Shown piece after piece: positions 1 through 11,502 of a stretch of DNA of 64,000 nt. The stretch's first letter is position 1; each line of letters opens with the position of its first letter. Origin of the DNA: Lentilactobacillus senioris (GTDB taxonomy: Bacteria; Bacillota; Bacilli; Lactobacillales; Lactobacillaceae); the NCBI RefSeq assembly GCF_026798195.1, contig NZ_JAPQEZ010000002.1:261668-325667 (forward strand), in the 5' to 3' direction. The position numbers and the translations under genes were made by a program. A model generated the notes under the pieces. It was not told the DNA's origin. It did not search any database and was given only the letters and a program-made list of their open reading frames with translations.

Positions 1-25
1 TTTTTTTCGAGAAATATCAATTTTA

Positions 26-34
26 TGCTATATT
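26..34 (+). promoter_or_regulatory. possible extended -10 promoter of the tRNA
   Basis: TATATT (29-34) is preceded by TG at 26-27, an extended -10 arrangement, about 13 nt before the mature tRNA 5' end. No good -35 box is visible. The T-run at 1-7 is probably the tail of an upstream terminator. Confidence 0.35.
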
Positions 35-47
35 AGATATTGTACTT

Positions 48-121
48 CGGGAAGTAGCTCAGCTTGGTAGAGCACTACGTTCGGGGCGTAGGGGTCGCAA
101 GTTCAAATCTTGTTTTCCCGA
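48..121 (+). tRNA. tRNA-Pro (anticodon CGG)
   Basis: Folds as a full cloverleaf: acceptor CGGGAAG/TTTCCCG region (48-54 with 114-120, one G-U), D stem GCTC/GAGC, anticodon stem CTACG/CGTAG with loop TTCGGGG (anticodon CGG at 82-84), five-nt variable loop and T stem with loop TTCAAAT. C1-G72, discriminator A73 and G37 are typical of bacterial proline tRNA. It reads the CCG codon. The 3' CCA is not encoded, so it must be added by the CCA-adding enzyme. A Rho-independent terminator follows 23 nt downstream, so it is a single-gene unit. Confidence 0.93.
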
Positions 122-143
122 TTTTGATATTAATATATTGGTT

Positions 144-168
144 AAGCAGACTTTAGGTCTGCTTTTTT
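144..168 (+). terminator. Rho-independent terminator after tRNA-Pro
   Basis: Eight-bp stem AAGCAGAC (144-151)/GTCTGCTT (157-164) with a 5-nt loop and a T-run. It separates the tRNA from the ctsR promoter. Confidence 0.85.
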
Positions 169-188
169 CGTCGTTATGATATAAATCA

Positions 189-216
189 TTGCTTTTTTGT
201 CCCAGTTTCGTATAAT
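189..216 (+). promoter_or_regulatory. sigma-A promoter of ctsR-clpC
   Basis: TTGCTT (189-194), 16-nt spacer, TATAAT (211-216). It immediately precedes the CtsR operator, so bound repressor would block initiation. Confidence 0.75.
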
Positions 217-219
217 AAT

Positions 220-236
220 AGTCAATATTAGTCAAA
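220..236 (+). promoter_or_regulatory. CtsR operator
   Basis: Direct heptamer repeat AGTCAAT (220-226), 3-nt spacer, AGTCAAA (230-236). This closely matches the known CtsR box (R-GTCAAA, 3 nt, R-GTCAAA). It overlaps the likely transcription start of ctsR, consistent with autoregulation of the ctsR-clpC operon. Confidence 0.8.
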
Positions 237-252
237 GATTGGTGATGATGAG

Positions 253-717
253 ATGGCGGGGAAAAATATTTCCGACCTGATTGAGCGTTACTTAAAGGAA
301 ATTTTGGCCGAAAACGATCAAATTGAGATCCGTAGATCAGAGATTGCTGGATTGTTCGACGTGGTGCCATCCCAAATTAATTATGTAATTAATACTCGTT
401 TTACCATTCAAAATGGATACATTGTTGAAAGTAAACGAGGCGGTGGTGGCTATATTCGAATTGAAAAGGCTAACCTGTTAGATGACGGGGAAGTTTTGGA
501 TGCTCTGATTAGTGGAATTGGCAATCGATTGTCACAACGTGATGGTCAAACGATTGTTAAAACCCTATACGAAAATGGATTGATTGATCGACGAGAAGCC
601 AACATTATTCTGGCGGTAGTTGATAAAAACGCGTATGATGTCGACAATGATTTAACGGAAGTAATGCGAGCCAATGTATTAGTATCGATATTGAACCATT
701 TACGGTACGAAAAGTAG
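253..717 (+). CDS. ctsR: CtsR, class III heat-shock repressor
   Basis: Transcriptional repressor of clp genes in Firmicutes, binding tandem heptamers and inactivated by heat. The 154-aa length is normal. The N-terminal winged-helix region (about residues 20-75) includes the glycine-rich wing RGGGGYIRI, the known DNA-contacting and heat-sensing element; the C-terminal half is the helical dimerisation domain. The start is ATG 253 behind a modest GGTGATGATGAG ribosome-binding region. It lies 16 nt upstream of clpC, and a CtsR box sits in its own promoter, so it very likely autoregulates. McsA and McsB, which control CtsR in Bacillus, are absent from this operon, as is usual in lactobacilli. Confidence 0.95.
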   Translation: MAGKNISDLIERYLKEILAENDQIEIRRSEIAGLFDVVPSQINYVINTRFTIQNGYIVESKRGGGGYIRIEKANLLDDGEVLDALISGIGNRLSQRDGQTIVKTLYENGLIDRREANIILAVVDKNAYDVDNDLTEVMRANVLVSILNHLRYEK

Positions 718-733
718 AAAGCGAGGCTATCAA

Positions 734-3208
734 TTGAATAATCTTACTCCAAGCGCCAAAAACGTTTTGAATTTTGCCCAAGATGAAGCTAAGTACTACA
801 AGCACCAAGCTATTGGTACTGAACATCTCTTATTAGGGTTATTAATGGAACAAAATGGAATTGCCTACAAGGCTTTAGACCAGTTTGCCATTAGTGCTAC
901 TGACGTGCGCGAAGAAATTGAACGTTTCGCCGGTTATGGTGATTTGACGGGCCTTAACCGAGATGACTATTTACCTTATTCTCCTAAAGCCAAAAATATT
1001 TTAGATTTAGCTAGTGATTTTGCTCAACGCAATGGGGTTCCTAAACTAGGAACGGAACATATTTTATTAGCTTTATTAACTGATGAGACTATCCTGTCCT
1101 CTCGGATTCTAATTAACCTAGGTGTTAACATTACTGATTTACGAAAAGTAACGCTTAGAAAAATGGGTGTGAGCGGCAAGGCATTTGCTACTAGAAATAA
1201 TCAACGACAACAGCAAGCTGATGAAGGTACTCCTACCTTGGATTCGTTAGCTCGTGATTTAACTGAATTAGCTCGGCAAGATAGATTAGATCCTACTATC
1301 GGCAGAGATAAAGAAGTTAAACGAGTAATTCAAATTTTAGCTAGAAGAACCAAAAATAATCCGGTGCTAATTGGTGAACCCGGAGTGGGTAAAACCGCGA
1401 TTGCAGAAGGTTTAGCTCAACTCATCGTTGCAGGTGAGGTCCCTGAAGACATGACTAACAAACGATTAATGATGTTAGATATGGGTTCCTTAGTGGCCGG
1501 CACAAAATACCGAGGCGAATTTGAAGATCGACTAAAGAAAGTAATTGAAGAAATTTATAATGATGGAAACGTAATTCTATTTATTGATGAATTGCATACT
1601 TTGATCGGGGCTGGTGGTGCTGAAGGAGCAATTGATGCTTCTAATATTTTGAAACCAGCACTAGCGCGTGGTGAACTTCAAATGATTGGGGCCACTACGT
1701 TAGATGAATATCAAAAATATATTGAAGCTGACGCTGCCTTGGAACGACGTTTTGCTAAAGTAATGGTGGCAGAACCATCAGTTGAAGACACCAAAGCTAT
1801 CTTGACAGGGTTAAGACCTAAATATGAAAAGCATCATAAAGTGCAAATTACTGATGATGCAATTGAGGCGGCCGTTAACCTATCTAACCGTTACATCAGT
1901 GATCGATTCTTGCCAGATAAGGCTATTGATTTGATGGACGAAGCAGCGGCTAAGGTTCGAATTGATAAAATGGGTAACCAGCAGGCCACTACCGAAAAAC
2001 CAAAATTGACCGAATTGATGGATGCTTTGAGTCAGGCCCTAATTGATCAAGATTATGAATTAGCCACTCAAATTAGAAAACAGGCTGATCAACTTCAAAA
2101 GAAGGCTGAGAGACAAGCTGTACAAACTGATAACAGTCAGGTTAAATTTGTGGCGAAAGAAACTGCAAAAGATGTTGCTGAAGTAGTTGCTGAGTGGACT
2201 GGAATTCCGGTTACTCAATTGACTGCTACACAGGCTCAACGCTTAGTTAACTTAGAAAAAGTACTGCACAAACGGGTAATTGGTCAGGATGAGGCTGTTT
2301 CTGCAGTGTCTAGAGCTATTAGACGTGCTCGTAGCGGCTTGAAAGATCCGAACCGACCAATTGGTTCATTTATGTTCTTAGGACCTACCGGAGTAGGGAA
2401 GACTGAATTGGCTAAAGCGGTGGCTGAAGCGGTCTTTGGTTCTGAAGACGACATGATTCGGGTTGATATGAGTGAATTTATGGAAAAATACTCTACTAGT
2501 CGTTTAATTGGTTCTGCGCCCGGCTACGTAGGTTACGATGAAGGTGGTCAGTTAACCGAAAAAGTTCGACAAAAACCATATTCAGTTGTGTTATTAGATG
2601 AAGTTGAAAAGGCTCATCCAGATGTCTTTAATTTGTTATTACAGGTATTAGATGATGGATTCTTAACTGATTCTAAAGGCCGGCGAGTTGATTTTCGTAA
2701 TACGATCATTATCATGACCTCTAACTTAGGAGCCACTACGTTGCGGGATAAGAAGACGGTTGGTTTTGGTAACGAAACCGCTAAAGCAGACTATGATGCG
2801 ATGAAGTCAACTATTTTAGCTACTTTAAAGCAAAGCTTCCGGCCAGAATTCTTAAACCGGATTGACGAAACAGTAATTTTCCATTCCTTAACCGAAACCG
2901 AAATTCATGAAATTGTTCGTTTGATGCTTAAACCACTTAAAAACCGGGTGGAAGCTCAAGGGGTTACGGTTCGGATAACCAAAACAGCTGTGGATGTGAT
3001 TGCTAAAGAAGGTTACGATCCTGAATTTGGTGCCCGACCTATTAGACGAGCAATTCAGTCTCAAGTGGAAGATCAATTGAGTGAACAATTGTTAACTAAT
3101 GATATTCAACCTGGTGATGTGATTACAATTGGTGGTCGAAATGGTAAAGTGACGATTGCCATCAAGCATAATAATAAAGCTGCTGAAACCACCAAAACTA
3201 CTTCTTAA
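734..3208 (+). CDS. clpC: ClpC AAA+ unfoldase of the Clp protease
   Basis: Hsp100 ATPase that unfolds substrates and feeds them to ClpP; cytoplasmic, general and stress proteolysis. Order: double Clp-N repeat (about 1-145), AAA+ module 1 with Walker A GEPGVGKT (214-221), a short coiled middle domain with UVR-like sequence (about 415-460), AAA+ module 2 with Walker A GPTGVGKT (550-557), and a C-terminal D2-small domain. The 824-aa length is typical of ClpC. The start is TTG 734 behind GCGAGG. It is the second gene of the ctsR operon and should be derepressed by heat through CtsR. A hairpin overlaps its stop codon. Confidence 0.96.
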   Translation: MNNLTPSAKNVLNFAQDEAKYYKHQAIGTEHLLLGLLMEQNGIAYKALDQFAISATDVREEIERFAGYGDLTGLNRDDYLPYSPKAKNILDLASDFAQRNGVPKLGTEHILLALLTDETILSSRILINLGVNITDLRKVTLRKMGVSGKAFATRNNQRQQQADEGTPTLDSLARDLTELARQDRLDPTIGRDKEVKRVIQILARRTKNNPVLIGEPGVGKTAIAEGLAQLIVAGEVPEDMTNKRLMMLDMGSLVAGTKYRGEFEDRLKKVIEEIYNDGNVILFIDELHTLIGAGGAEGAIDASNILKPALARGELQMIGATTLDEYQKYIEADAALERRFAKVMVAEPSVEDTKAILTGLRPKYEKHHKVQITDDAIEAAVNLSNRYISDRFLPDKAIDLMDEAAAKVRIDKMGNQQATTEKPKLTELMDALSQALIDQDYELATQIRKQADQLQKKAERQAVQTDNSQVKFVAKETAKDVAEVVAEWTGIPVTQLTATQAQRLVNLEKVLHKRVIGQDEAVSAVSRAIRRARSGLKDPNRPIGSFMFLGPTGVGKTELAKAVAEAVFGSEDDMIRVDMSEFMEKYSTSRLIGSAPGYVGYDEGGQLTEKVRQKPYSVVLLDEVEKAHPDVFNLLLQVLDDGFLTDSKGRRVDFRNTIIIMTSNLGATTLRDKKTVGFGNETAKADYDAMKSTILATLKQSFRPEFLNRIDETVIFHSLTETEIHEIVRLMLKPLKNRVEAQGVTVRITKTAVDVIAKEGYDPEFGARPIRRAIQSQVEDQLSEQLLTNDIQPGDVITIGGRNGKVTIAIKHNNKAAETTKTTS

Positions 3209-3218
3209 GTGAAGTAGT
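3197..3218 (+). terminator. hairpin over the clpC stop codon
   Basis: Perfect 8-bp stem ACTACTTC/GAAGTAGT with a 6-nt loop containing the clpC stop codon. There is no T-run, so termination is uncertain; it may be a 3'-end stabiliser. The rpoB promoter begins 7 nt later. Confidence 0.4.
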
Positions 3219-3224
3219 AAAGTC

Positions 3225-3253
3225 TTGACGTTAGTTGTTTAAAATGATATATT
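3225..3253 (+). promoter_or_regulatory. sigma-A promoter of rpoB-rpoC
   Basis: TTGACG (3225-3230), 17-nt spacer, TATATT (3248-3253). A strong near-consensus promoter about 190 nt upstream of rpoB. Confidence 0.85.
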
Positions 3254-3259
3254 ATATTC

Positions 3260-3360
3260 TGTATTTATTGTGAATCGAAATGGTCAACGCGATCTATTGT
3301 CCGGGCTGACCTGTATAAAAAACCAAAAGCAAGTTGAGCTTGTTTTTGGATTTTTTTTGC
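3260..3360 (+). ncRNA. rpoB leader with intrinsic terminator (Lacto-rpoB candidate)
   Basis: About 100 nt of leader follow the rpoB promoter. A GGTCA/TGACC pairing (about 3281-3313) precedes a terminator-like hairpin CCAAAAGCAAG/CTTGTTTTTGG (about 3322-3348, one G-U) followed by eight T at 3350-3357. The Lacto-rpoB RNA motif is an established structured element found only upstream of rpoB in lactic acid bacteria; position and size fit, but I could not score it against a covariance model. Most transcripts from the promoter could stop here, making this an attenuator or a short stable RNA. Confidence 0.6.
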
Positions 3361-3447
3361 CATTAAACCGGTAAAACAGGCCTAAAAGACAAATTGTAAT
3401 CAAATTGTAACATTTCGAGCTGACAAGAATTTGGAGAGGTGAAAAAT

Positions 3448-6400
3448 TTGGCAGGACACTTAGTTAAATATGGTAAACACCGTACCCGACGAAGTTATGC
3501 ACGAATTAAAGAAGTCCTTGATCTACCTAATTTGATCGAGATTCAATCTGATTCCTATAATTGGTTTTTAGATGAAGGCTTAAAAGAAACGTTTGAAGGT
3601 ATTATGCCAATTGATGATTTCCAAGGAAAACTTTCCTTAGAATTCGTTGGTTACCAATTGCTTGAACCTAAATATACAGTAGAAGAAGCTCGTGAACACG
3701 AAGCTAACTATTCTGCTCCATTACACATTACGTTGAAGCTTACTAACCATGAAACTGGTGAAATTAAGACTCAAGACGTCTTCTTTGGTGATTTCCCATT
3801 GATGACTGAACAAGGAACTTTCATTATTAACGGTGCCGAACGGGTTATCGTTTCTCAATTAGTTCGTTCACCAGGGGTTTACTACCATGAAGATACCGAC
3901 AAAAATGGTCGGGTATCTTATGGTACTACCATCATTCCTAACCGGGGTGCTTGGTTAGAATTTGAAACTGATGCTAAAAATATTTCTTACGTTCGAATTG
4001 ATCGAACTCGTAAAATTCCATTGACTGAATTAGTTCGGGCATTAGGTTTTGGTAGTGATCAAGAAATTATCGATATCTTGGGCACTAACGACAGCTTGGA
4101 ATTAACTTTAGACAAGGACGTTCATAAAGACACTGATGACTCTCGAGTTGAAGAATCCTTGAAGGACATCTACGAACGTTTGCGGCCAGGTGAACCTAAG
4201 ACTGCCGATTCATCTCGGAGTCTATTGACTGCTCGGTTCTTTGATCCTAAGCGTTACGACATGGCTCCAGTTGGTCGTTACAAGACTAACAAGAAGTTAA
4301 GCCTAAAGACTCGTTTGCTTGGTTTGACTCTTGCAGAAACTCTTGCTGACCCAGAAACTGGGGAAGTTATTTTACAAAAGGGGACTGTAATTGATAAGGA
4401 TGCAATGAAGGTATTGGCTCCATTCTTGGACAACAAAGACTTCAAAGCATACACATTCAACCCTTCTGAAGAAGCAGTTGTTACTGAACCAATGACTGTC
4501 CAAATTATTAAAGTTCAATCTGAAAATGATCCTGAACGGGTAGTGCCAGTTATCGGTAACGATAATATCGACATCGATTACAAGCACATTACTCCTGCTG
4601 ATATTATCGCTTCTATGAATTACTTCTTTAACTTACAAGAAGGCATTGGTAGTGTTGATGATATCGATCACTTGGGTAACCGTCGAATTCGTTCTGTTGG
4701 TGAATTATTGCAAAACCAATTCCGAATTGGTCTTTCAAGAATGGAACGGGTAGTTAGAGAACGGATGTCAATTCAAGACACCGCTACTGTAACTCCACAA
4801 CAATTGATTAACATTCGACCAGTTGTTGCTTCTGTAAAAGAATTCTTTGGTTCATCACAATTGTCTCAATTCATGGACCAAACTAACCCATTGGGCGAAT
4901 TAACTCACAAACGTCGTTTATCTGCCTTAGGACCTGGTGGTTTGACTCGTGACCGGGCCGGATATGAAGTCCGAGACGTTCACTATACCCACTATGGCCG
5001 GATGTGTCCTATCGAAACTCCTGAAGGACCTAACATCGGTTTGATTAACAGTCTTTCCAGTTATGCTCGGGTTAACCGTTATGGTTTCATTGAAACTCCA
5101 TACCGGCGTGTTGATTGGACTACTCATAAAGTTACTGACCGAATCGACTACTTAACTGCCGACGAAGAAGATAACTTTGTTATTGCCCAGGCCAACTCTC
5201 CATTAAACGATGATGGTTCATTCGTTAATGACGTAGTTATGGCCCGTGCTCAATCTAATAACATTGAAACTAGCATTGATAACGTTGACTACATGGACGT
5301 TTCTCCTAAGCAAGTAGTTGCCGTTGCCACTGCATGTATTCCTTTCTTGGAAAACGATGACTCTAACCGGGCTTTGATGGGGGCTAACATGCAACGTCAG
5401 GCTGTTCCATTGCTTGATCCTCATGCTCCATTAATTGGTACTGGTATTGAATATAAAGCTGCGCACGATTCCGGGGTTGCTTTGATTTGTCGTCATGATG
5501 GTACCGTTGAATACGTTGATGCTCGTGAAGTTCGAGTTCGTCGTGATGATGGTGCGTTAGACACTTACAAACTAATGAAATTCCGTCGTTCAAACGGTGG
5601 TAAAAACTACAACCAACGTCCAATCGTTAAGGTTGGCGATCGAGTTGAAAATGACGAAATTTTAGCCGATGGTCCATCAATGGAAGGCGGAGAATTAGCC
5701 TTGGGTCAAAACCCAGTGGTTGCCTTCATGACTTGGCAAGGTTATAACTTCGAAGATGCCATTGGTATTAACGAACGTTTGGTTAGAGACGATGTCTACA
5801 CTTCTATTCATATTGAAGAATATGAATCAGAAACTCGGGACACCAAATTAGGACCTGAAGAAATGACTCGCGAAATTCCTAACGTTGGTGAAGAAGCCCT
5901 TAAGAACTTGGACGAAACCGGAACTATCCGAGTAGGTGCTGAAGTTCATGATGGTGACATCCTAGTAGGTAAGGTAACACCAAAAGGGGTTACTGAATTA
6001 TCTGCAGAAGAACGTCTTCTTCACGCTATCTTTGGTGAAAAATCTCGTGAAGTTCGGGATACTTCCCTTAAGGTTCCTCATGGAGGCGGCGGGATTGTTC
6101 AAGACGTTAAGGTCTTTACCCGTGAAAATGGTGATGAACTTTCTCCAGGGGTTAACAAGATGGTTCGAGTTTACATCGCTCAAAAGCGTAAGCTACAAGT
6201 TGGTGATAAGATGGCCGGTCGTCATGGTAACAAAGGGACCGTTTCCGTTGTTATCCCTCAAGAAGACATGCCATACTTGCCAGATGGAACTCCAATCGAC
6301 ATTATGTTGAGTCCCATGGGTGTGCCTTCTCGTATGAATATCGGACAAGTTTTGGAAATTCATTTGGGAATGGCTGCTCGTAAATTGGGAATTCACATTG

Positions 6401-7053
6401 CTACTCCAGTTTTCGATGGGGCTCAAGATGAAGATATCTGGGCTGCAGTTAAAGAAGCCGGAATGGCTGACGATGGTAAGACCGTTCTTTATGATGGTCG
6501 AACTGGTGAACCATTTGATAAGCGAATTGCCGTTGGGGTTATGCACTACATGAAGTTGGCCCACATGGTTGACGATAAGATCCATGCTCGTTCAATTGGA
6601 CCATACTCATTAGTTACTCAACAACCACTTGGTGGTAAAGCTCAATTTGGTGGCCAGCGTTTTGGTGAAATGGAAGTTTGGGCCCTTGAAGCTTATGGGG
6701 CTGCCTACACCTTGCAAGAAATCTTGACTTACAAGTCAGATGATGTGGTAGGTCGGGTTAAGACTTACGAAGCCATCGTTAAGGGCGAACCAATTCCAAA
6801 GCCTGGTGTGCCTGAATCATTCCGAGTTTTAGTTAAGGAATTACAAGCCCTAGGATTGGATATGAAGGTTCTAGATAACGGTAATAACGAAATTGAATTA
6901 CGTGATCTTGATGAAGATGATGATGACGTAATTAACGTTAACGCTATTAGCGAAGCTGCTGAAAAGAAAGCAGAAGCTGATCAACCGGTACAAACACCAG
7001 CTGATAATAGTGTAAATGAGACGGAATCAACCAATACTAGCAATAACGATTAA
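3448..7053 (+). CDS. rpoB: RNA polymerase beta subunit
   Basis: Catalytic beta subunit of RNA polymerase. The rifampicin-pocket region ([20 protein letters not shown], then [11 protein letters not shown]) is wild-type in appearance, and the conserved [10 protein letters not shown] block is present. I place the start at TTG 3448 ([11 protein letters not shown], the usual lactobacillar N-terminus) because GGAGAGG at 3433-3439 is the Shine-Dalgarno; the in-frame GTG at 3439 overlaps that site and is unlikely. The protein is about 1201 aa and ends in an acidic, Glu/Asp/Asn-rich tail. rpoC follows 18 nt after the stop, so the two are co-transcribed. Confidence 0.97.
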   Translation: MAGHLVKYGKHRTRRSYARIKEVLDLPNLIEIQSDSYNWFLDEGLKETFEGIMPIDDFQGKLSLEFVGYQLLEPKYTVEEAREHEANYSAPLHITLKLTNHETGEIKTQDVFFGDFPLMTEQGTFIINGAERVIVSQLVRSPGVYYHEDTDKNGRVSYGTTIIPNRGAWLEFETDAKNISYVRIDRTRKIPLTELVRALGFGSDQEIIDILGTNDSLELTLDKDVHKDTDDSRVEESLKDIYERLRPGEPKTADSSRSLLTARFFDPKRYDMAPVGRYKTNKKLSLKTRLLGLTLAETLADPETGEVILQKGTVIDKDAMKVLAPFLDNKDFKAYTFNPSEEAVVTEPMTVQIIKVQSENDPERVVPVIGNDNIDIDYKHITPADIIASMNYFFNLQEGIGSVDDIDHLGNRRIRSVGELLQNQFRIGLSRMERVVRERMSIQDTATVTPQQLINIRPVVASVKEFFGSSQLSQFMDQTNPLGELTHKRRLSALGPGGLTRDRAGYEVRDVHYTHYGRMCPIETPEGPNIGLINSLSSYARVNRYGFIETPYRRVDWTTHKVTDRIDYLTADEEDNFVIAQANSPLNDDGSFVNDVVMARAQSNNIETSIDNVDYMDVSPKQVVAVATACIPFLENDDSNRALMGANMQRQAVPLLDPHAPLIGTGIEYKAAHDSGVALICRHDGTVEYVDAREVRVRRDDGALDTYKLMKFRRSNGGKNYNQRPIVKVGDRVENDEILADGPSMEGGELALGQNPVVAFMTWQGYNFEDAIGINERLVRDDVYTSIHIEEYESETRDTKLGPEEMTREIPNVGEEALKNLDETGTIRVGAEVHDGDILVGKVTPKGVTELSAEERLLHAIFGEKSREVRDTSLKVPHGGGGIVQDVKVFTRENGDELSPGVNKMVRVYIAQKRKLQVGDKMAGRHGNKGTVSVVIPQEDMPYLPDGTPIDIMLSPMGVPSRMNIGQVLEIHLGMAARKLGIHIATPVFDGAQDEDIWAAVKEAGMADDGKTVLYDGRTGEPFDKRIAVGVMHYMKLAHMVDDKIHARSIGPYSLVTQQPLGGKAQFGGQRFGEMEVWALEAYGAAYTLQEILTYKSDDVVGRVKTYEAIVKGEPIPKPGVPESFRVLVKELQALGLDMKVLDNGNNEIELRDLDEDDDDVINVNAISEAAEKKAEADQPVQTPADNSVNETESTNTSNND

Positions 7054-7071
7054 CCAAGGGAGGTTGAATTA

Positions 7072-10000
7072 GTGGTCGATGTTAATAAATTTGAGAGCAT
7101 GCAAATTGGTCTTGCATCTCCCGATAAAATTCGTAGTTGGTCATACGGTGAAGTTAAAAAACCAGAAACTATCAACTACCGAACATTAAAACCAGAAAAA
7201 GATGGCCTCTTTGATGAGCGGATCTTTGGTCCTACAAAGGATTGGGAATGTGCCTGTGGTAAGTACAAACGAATTCGATACAAAGGAATCGTTTGTGACC
7301 GTTGTGGGGTTGAAGTTACTCGTTCTAAAGTTCGTCGTGAACGAATGGGTCATATTGAATTAGCTGCTCCAGTAACTCACATCTGGTACTTCAAAGGAAT
7401 CCCAAGTCGAATGGGCTTGGTTCTTGACATGAGCCCTCGGGCCCTTGAAGAAATTATTTACTTTGCTTCCTACGTTGTTACTGATTCCGGTAATACACCA
7501 ATGGAAAACAAGCAATTACTTTCTGAACGTGAATACCGTGATAAGAAACAAGAATATGGTAGCCGATTTGAAGCTCAAATCGGGGCAGAAGCCATTAAGA
7601 CGTTGTTAGACAACGTGGATTCAGAAAAAGAAGTCGTTGAATTAAAAGAAGAACTTAAAAATGCTACTGGTCAAAAACGGACTCGTGCCGTTCGTCGTCT
7701 GGACATTTTGGAAGCCTTCGTTAACTCAGGTAACGAACTTTCTTGGATGGTAATGGATACTATTCCAGTTATTCCACCTGACTTACGACCAATGGTTCAA
7801 CTTGAAGGTGGCCGTTTTGCTACTTCTGATTTGAACGATTTATATCGTCGAGTTATTAACCGTAACAATCGTTTGAAGAGATTATTGGACTTAAATGCTC
7901 CTGGAATTATCGTTCAAAACGAAAAACGGATGCTTCAAGAAGCCGTTGATGCCTTGATTGATAACGGTCGTCGTGGCCGTCCGGTTGCAGGTCCTGGTAA
8001 CCGTCCACTTAAATCTCTTTCACACATGTTGAAGGGGAAGCAAGGTCGTTTCCGGCAAAACTTACTTGGTAAGCGGGTTGACTACTCTGGCCGTTCCGTT
8101 ATCGATGTAGGACCTAACTTGAAGATGAATCAAATGGGCCTTCCTGTGCCAATGGCTATGGAACTCTTCAAACCATTCATCATGAAAGAATTGGTTGCTC
8201 GTGACTTAGCTTCTAACATTAAGAACGCTAAACGTAAGATTGAACGCCAGGATGACGATATCTTCGCTGTTTTAGAAGATGTTATCAAGGAACACCCAGT
8301 ACTACTTAACCGGGCCCCTACCTTGCATAGACTTGGGATTCAAGCTTTCGAACCTGTTTTGGTTAGTGGTAAAGCTATGCGTCTTCATCCATTGGTATGT
8401 GAAGCTTACAATGCCGATTTCGATGGGGATCAAATGGCCATCCACGTTCCGCTTTCTGATGAAGCACAAGCTGAATCACGGTTGCTTATGTTAGCCGCTG
8501 GACACATTTTGGCTCCAAAAGACGGAAAACCAGTTGTGGCTCCTTCTCAAGATATGGTTATTGGTAACTACTACCTGACTATGGAAGAGGCTGGTCGTGA
8601 GGGTGAAGGTATGATCTTTAACTCACCTAAGGAAGCTGACTTGGCCTTTAGAAATGGTTTAGTTCACTGGCATTCACGTGTCGGAATTCGGACTTCTGCT
8701 TTTCCTAAGAAACCATTTACTGAAGAACAAAGCGATAAAATTATGGTAACTTCCGTTGGTAAGATTTTGTTTAACATGATCTTGCCAGAAGTTTTCCCAT
8801 ACTTGAATGAACCAACTAGCACTAACTTAAATGGTTATGTGCCAGATAAGTATTTCTTGGCAGCTGGTGAAAATATTCATGATCATCTTGCTAATGCTGA
8901 ATTGATTTTGCCATTTAAGAAAGGTTTCTTAAGTGACATCATCGCTGAAGTTTACAAGCAATACAAAGTAACCGAAACTTCATTACTCTTGGATAGAATG
9001 AAGGATCTAGGTTACGATGATTCTACTAAGTCTGGTTTGACGGTTGGGATCGCCGATATCACTGAACTTTCTGATAAACCTGAAATCATTTCAGATGCTA
9101 GAAAGAAAGTTGATATGGTTACTAAACAATTCCGTCGTGGATTGATCACTGATCAAGAACGTTATGAACGAGTAATTGGGATCTGGAATGATGCCAAAGA
9201 CGAAATTCAAGAACGATTGATGGAAAGTTTCGAACAACAAAATCCTATTTTTATGATGAGTGATTCTGGTGCTCGTGGGAACATCTCAAACTTTACTCAG
9301 CTTGCTGGTATGCGTGGTTTGATGGCTGCTCCTAACGGTGAAATTATGGAATTGCCTATCACTTCAAACTTCCGTGAAGGTCTTTCAGTGTTGGAAATGT
9401 TTATTTCTACTCATGGGGCTCGTAAAGGTATGACTGATACGGCCTTGAAGACTGCCAACTCTGGTTACTTGACTCGTCGTTTGGTTGATGTGGCTCAAGA
9501 TGTTATTGTTCGTGAAAAAGACTGTGGGACCGATCGTGGATTGACTATCAGTGCAATTACTGAAGGTAACGAAATGATCGAACCATTGTATGATCGAATT
9601 GTTGGCCGTTATGCTTTGAAGACCGTCTTTGATCCTCAAACGGGTGAAGTGATTGTTGCTGCTAATACTATGATCGACGAAGACGATGCTGACAAGATTG
9701 ACGCTGCTGGTGTTGAACAAGTTACTATCCGTTCTGCATTTACTTGTAACACTGTTCACGGTGTTTGTGAGAAATGTTATGGTCGTAACATGGCTACCGG
9801 TGACGAAGTTGAAGTTGGTGAAGCTGTTGGTACCGTTGCCGCTCAATCAATCGGTGAACCTGGTACTCAGTTAACCATGCGTAACTTCCATACTGGTGGG
9901 GTTGCCGGTAACGCCGATATCACCCAAGGGCTTCCCCGGGTTCAAGAAATTTTTGAAGCTAGAAACCCTAAAGGTAAAGCGGAAATCACTGAAGTTACTG

Positions 10001-10722
10001 GTACAGTTGAATCCATCGAAGAAAATCCAGCCGAAAGAACTAAAGAAGTTACCATCAAAGGTGAAGCTGATACTCGGACTTACACTGTTCCGATTGCTGC
10101 TCGGATGAAGGTAGCCGAAGGTGACTTTATTCACCGTGGTTCTGCGTTGAATGATGGTTCTGTTGATCCTAAGGAAATGCTTAAGGTTCGTGACGTTCTT
10201 TCTACTGAAAACTACCTATTGCATGAAGTACAAAAAGTTTACCGTATGCAAGGGGTGGAAGTTTCTGATAAGCATGTGGAAATTATGATTCGCCAAATGC
10301 TTCGGAAAGTTCGAATCATGGATTCTGGAGATACAGATGTACTTCCAGGAACCTTGATGGATATTAACGACTTTAAAGAAAGCAATGCGGATACTGTTGT
10401 TTCTGGTGGAATTCCAGCGACAGCTCGGCCAGTCTTGCTTGGTATTACTAAGGCCGCACTTGAAACTAACAGTTTCTTGTCAGCCGCTTCATTCCAGGAA
10501 ACTACTCGGGTTCTTACTGATGCTGCAATTCGTGGCAAGAACGATCCGTTAGTCGGTTTGAAAGAAAATGTTATCATTGGTAAGTTGATTCCAGCCGGTA
10601 CTGGTATGGGCGACTACCGTGGCATTAAGCCAGAAGAAGTTGGTGGTTCTACTACTGACGGTGTCCTTTCAATCAGTGAATTGGAAGAACGTATGAAGGC
10701 TGAAGCTCAAGAAAATAACTAG
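7072..10722 (+). CDS. rpoC: RNA polymerase beta' subunit
   Basis: Beta' subunit carrying the catalytic Mg2+ aspartates in [10 protein letters not shown] (from about residue 447). The N-terminal zinc-binding element has cysteines from C60 ([20 protein letters not shown]), and a second zinc cluster lies in the [15 protein letters not shown] region. The 1216-aa length is normal for the Lactobacillales, which lack the large insertions of proteobacterial beta'. Start GTG 7072 with AAGGGAGG at 7056-7063. It ends at a strong terminator. Confidence 0.97.
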   Translation: MVDVNKFESMQIGLASPDKIRSWSYGEVKKPETINYRTLKPEKDGLFDERIFGPTKDWECACGKYKRIRYKGIVCDRCGVEVTRSKVRRERMGHIELAAPVTHIWYFKGIPSRMGLVLDMSPRALEEIIYFASYVVTDSGNTPMENKQLLSEREYRDKKQEYGSRFEAQIGAEAIKTLLDNVDSEKEVVELKEELKNATGQKRTRAVRRLDILEAFVNSGNELSWMVMDTIPVIPPDLRPMVQLEGGRFATSDLNDLYRRVINRNNRLKRLLDLNAPGIIVQNEKRMLQEAVDALIDNGRRGRPVAGPGNRPLKSLSHMLKGKQGRFRQNLLGKRVDYSGRSVIDVGPNLKMNQMGLPVPMAMELFKPFIMKELVARDLASNIKNAKRKIERQDDDIFAVLEDVIKEHPVLLNRAPTLHRLGIQAFEPVLVSGKAMRLHPLVCEAYNADFDGDQMAIHVPLSDEAQAESRLLMLAAGHILAPKDGKPVVAPSQDMVIGNYYLTMEEAGREGEGMIFNSPKEADLAFRNGLVHWHSRVGIRTSAFPKKPFTEEQSDKIMVTSVGKILFNMILPEVFPYLNEPTSTNLNGYVPDKYFLAAGENIHDHLANAELILPFKKGFLSDIIAEVYKQYKVTETSLLLDRMKDLGYDDSTKSGLTVGIADITELSDKPEIISDARKKVDMVTKQFRRGLITDQERYERVIGIWNDAKDEIQERLMESFEQQNPIFMMSDSGARGNISNFTQLAGMRGLMAAPNGEIMELPITSNFREGLSVLEMFISTHGARKGMTDTALKTANSGYLTRRLVDVAQDVIVREKDCGTDRGLTISAITEGNEMIEPLYDRIVGRYALKTVFDPQTGEVIVAANTMIDEDDADKIDAAGVEQVTIRSAFTCNTVHGVCEKCYGRNMATGDEVEVGEAVGTVAAQSIGEPGTQLTMRNFHTGGVAGNADITQGLPRVQEIFEARNPKGKAEITEVTGTVESIEENPAERTKEVTIKGEADTRTYTVPIAARMKVAEGDFIHRGSALNDGSVDPKEMLKVRDVLSTENYLLHEVQKVYRMQGVEVSDKHVEIMIRQMLRKVRIMDSGDTDVLPGTLMDINDFKESNADTVVSGGIPATARPVLLGITKAALETNSFLSAASFQETTRVLTDAAIRGKNDPLVGLKENVIIGKLIPAGTGMGDYRGIKPEEVGGSTTDGVLSISELEERMKAEAQENN

Positions 10723-10730
10723 TTTTAACT

Positions 10731-10762
10731 AAAACAGGATGCCAATCGCATCCTGTTTTTTT
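10731..10762 (+). terminator. Rho-independent terminator of rpoBC
   Basis: Twelve-bp stem AAAACAGGATGC (10731-10742)/GCATCCTGTTTT (10748-10759) with loop CAATC and a T-run. It also lies just beyond the stop of the convergent prepilin peptidase gene. Confidence 0.92.
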
Positions 10763-11450
10763 ATGGAATTGTAAAGGTTAATAATTGAGGTGCGAATTGC
10801 GTAGTAAGGGCATATCCACCAAATAAAAAGGGTAAAAAGGCAATTCGATGATGGAAATAAAGGTGAGGCCGTAACAATAGGTAGCTTATTGCTAAGATAC
10901 AGGCTAAAAATAAAACCCAGACAGTAAAAAGAAGACCATTAGTTAACCAAAGTAAAAATAAAATATCGATATCCCCAGTACCAATGAAGGTACTGAAGTG
11001 ATTAATAATAATTACCGTTAAATAAATAGGAAACAACTTTAAATAATTAAAACTCCAGGGAAATATTAATATGATAATTCCTAGCCATGCGAGAAGGGGC
11101 CAACTGGGAATAGTTTGAGTATGGTAATCCCAGGTAACTAAATATGCGAACAAAATTAAGATTAAAGTTTTAGCAATCGAGGGACAATTAGGTAAAACCA
11201 TAATAAAAACTAGCCCCAAAAGTAGTTCAGTTTGTAAAGTTATTTTTGCAATTTTGGTGTGGCAATAACGGCAATGACCCCATAGTCCAATAAAACTGAT
11301 GATGGGGATCAGGTCGTACCAAGCTAAGTGGTGATTGCAACTATCACAATGAGAAGCAGGAAAAATAATGGATTCATGACGTAGTTGTCGTTGAATGACT
11401 AAGTTGAAAAAGGAAGCCCAGCATGCTCCTAAACTAAAATTAATTATCAT
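10761..11450 (-). CDS. comC: type IV prepilin peptidase (ComC-like), A24 family
   Basis: Membrane aspartyl protease that cleaves, and in many relatives methylates, type IV prepilin-like proteins such as the ComG pseudopilins used in DNA uptake. It has the N-terminal domain with two CxxC pairs (C35/C38 and C60/C63) around YDLIPIISF. The two catalytic aspartates are the one in VTWDYHTQTIP and the GxGD motif GTGDID. Several hydrophobic segments span the 229 residues. Its ATG has a GGAGGTG ribosome-binding site on the reverse strand. It is a lone gene inserted antisense between rpoC and rpsL; no pseudopilin genes are in the window, so a competence role is inferred from the family. Confidence 0.85.
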   Translation of the reverse strand: MIINFSLGACWASFFNLVIQRQLRHESIIFPASHCDSCNHHLAWYDLIPIISFIGLWGHCRYCHTKIAKITLQTELLLGLVFIMVLPNCPSIAKTLILILFAYLVTWDYHTQTIPSWPLLAWLGIIILIFPWSFNYLKLFPIYLTVIIINHFSTFIGTGDIDILFLLWLTNGLLFTVWVLFLACILAISYLLLRPHLYFHHRIAFLPFLFGGYALTTQFAPQLLTFTIP

Positions 11451-11502
11451 TTTTTCACCTCCAAACTAAGATACGAAAGTAGCTGAAAAAGTCTTTGAAG
11501 GA

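Noticed and set aside
59-370. 103-codon reverse-strand frame over tRNA-Pro and ctsR
   Set aside because: It spans the tRNA, a terminator, a promoter and ctsR; no family resemblance and no ribosome-binding site.
6193-6585. 130-codon reverse-strand frame in rpoB
   Set aside because: Antisense shadow of a highly expressed conserved gene; composition is that of complemented rpoB codons.
9385-9846. 153-codon reverse-strand frame in rpoC
   Set aside because: Shadow frame opposite conserved rpoC sequence; Ser/Thr/Asn-rich with no recognisable domain.
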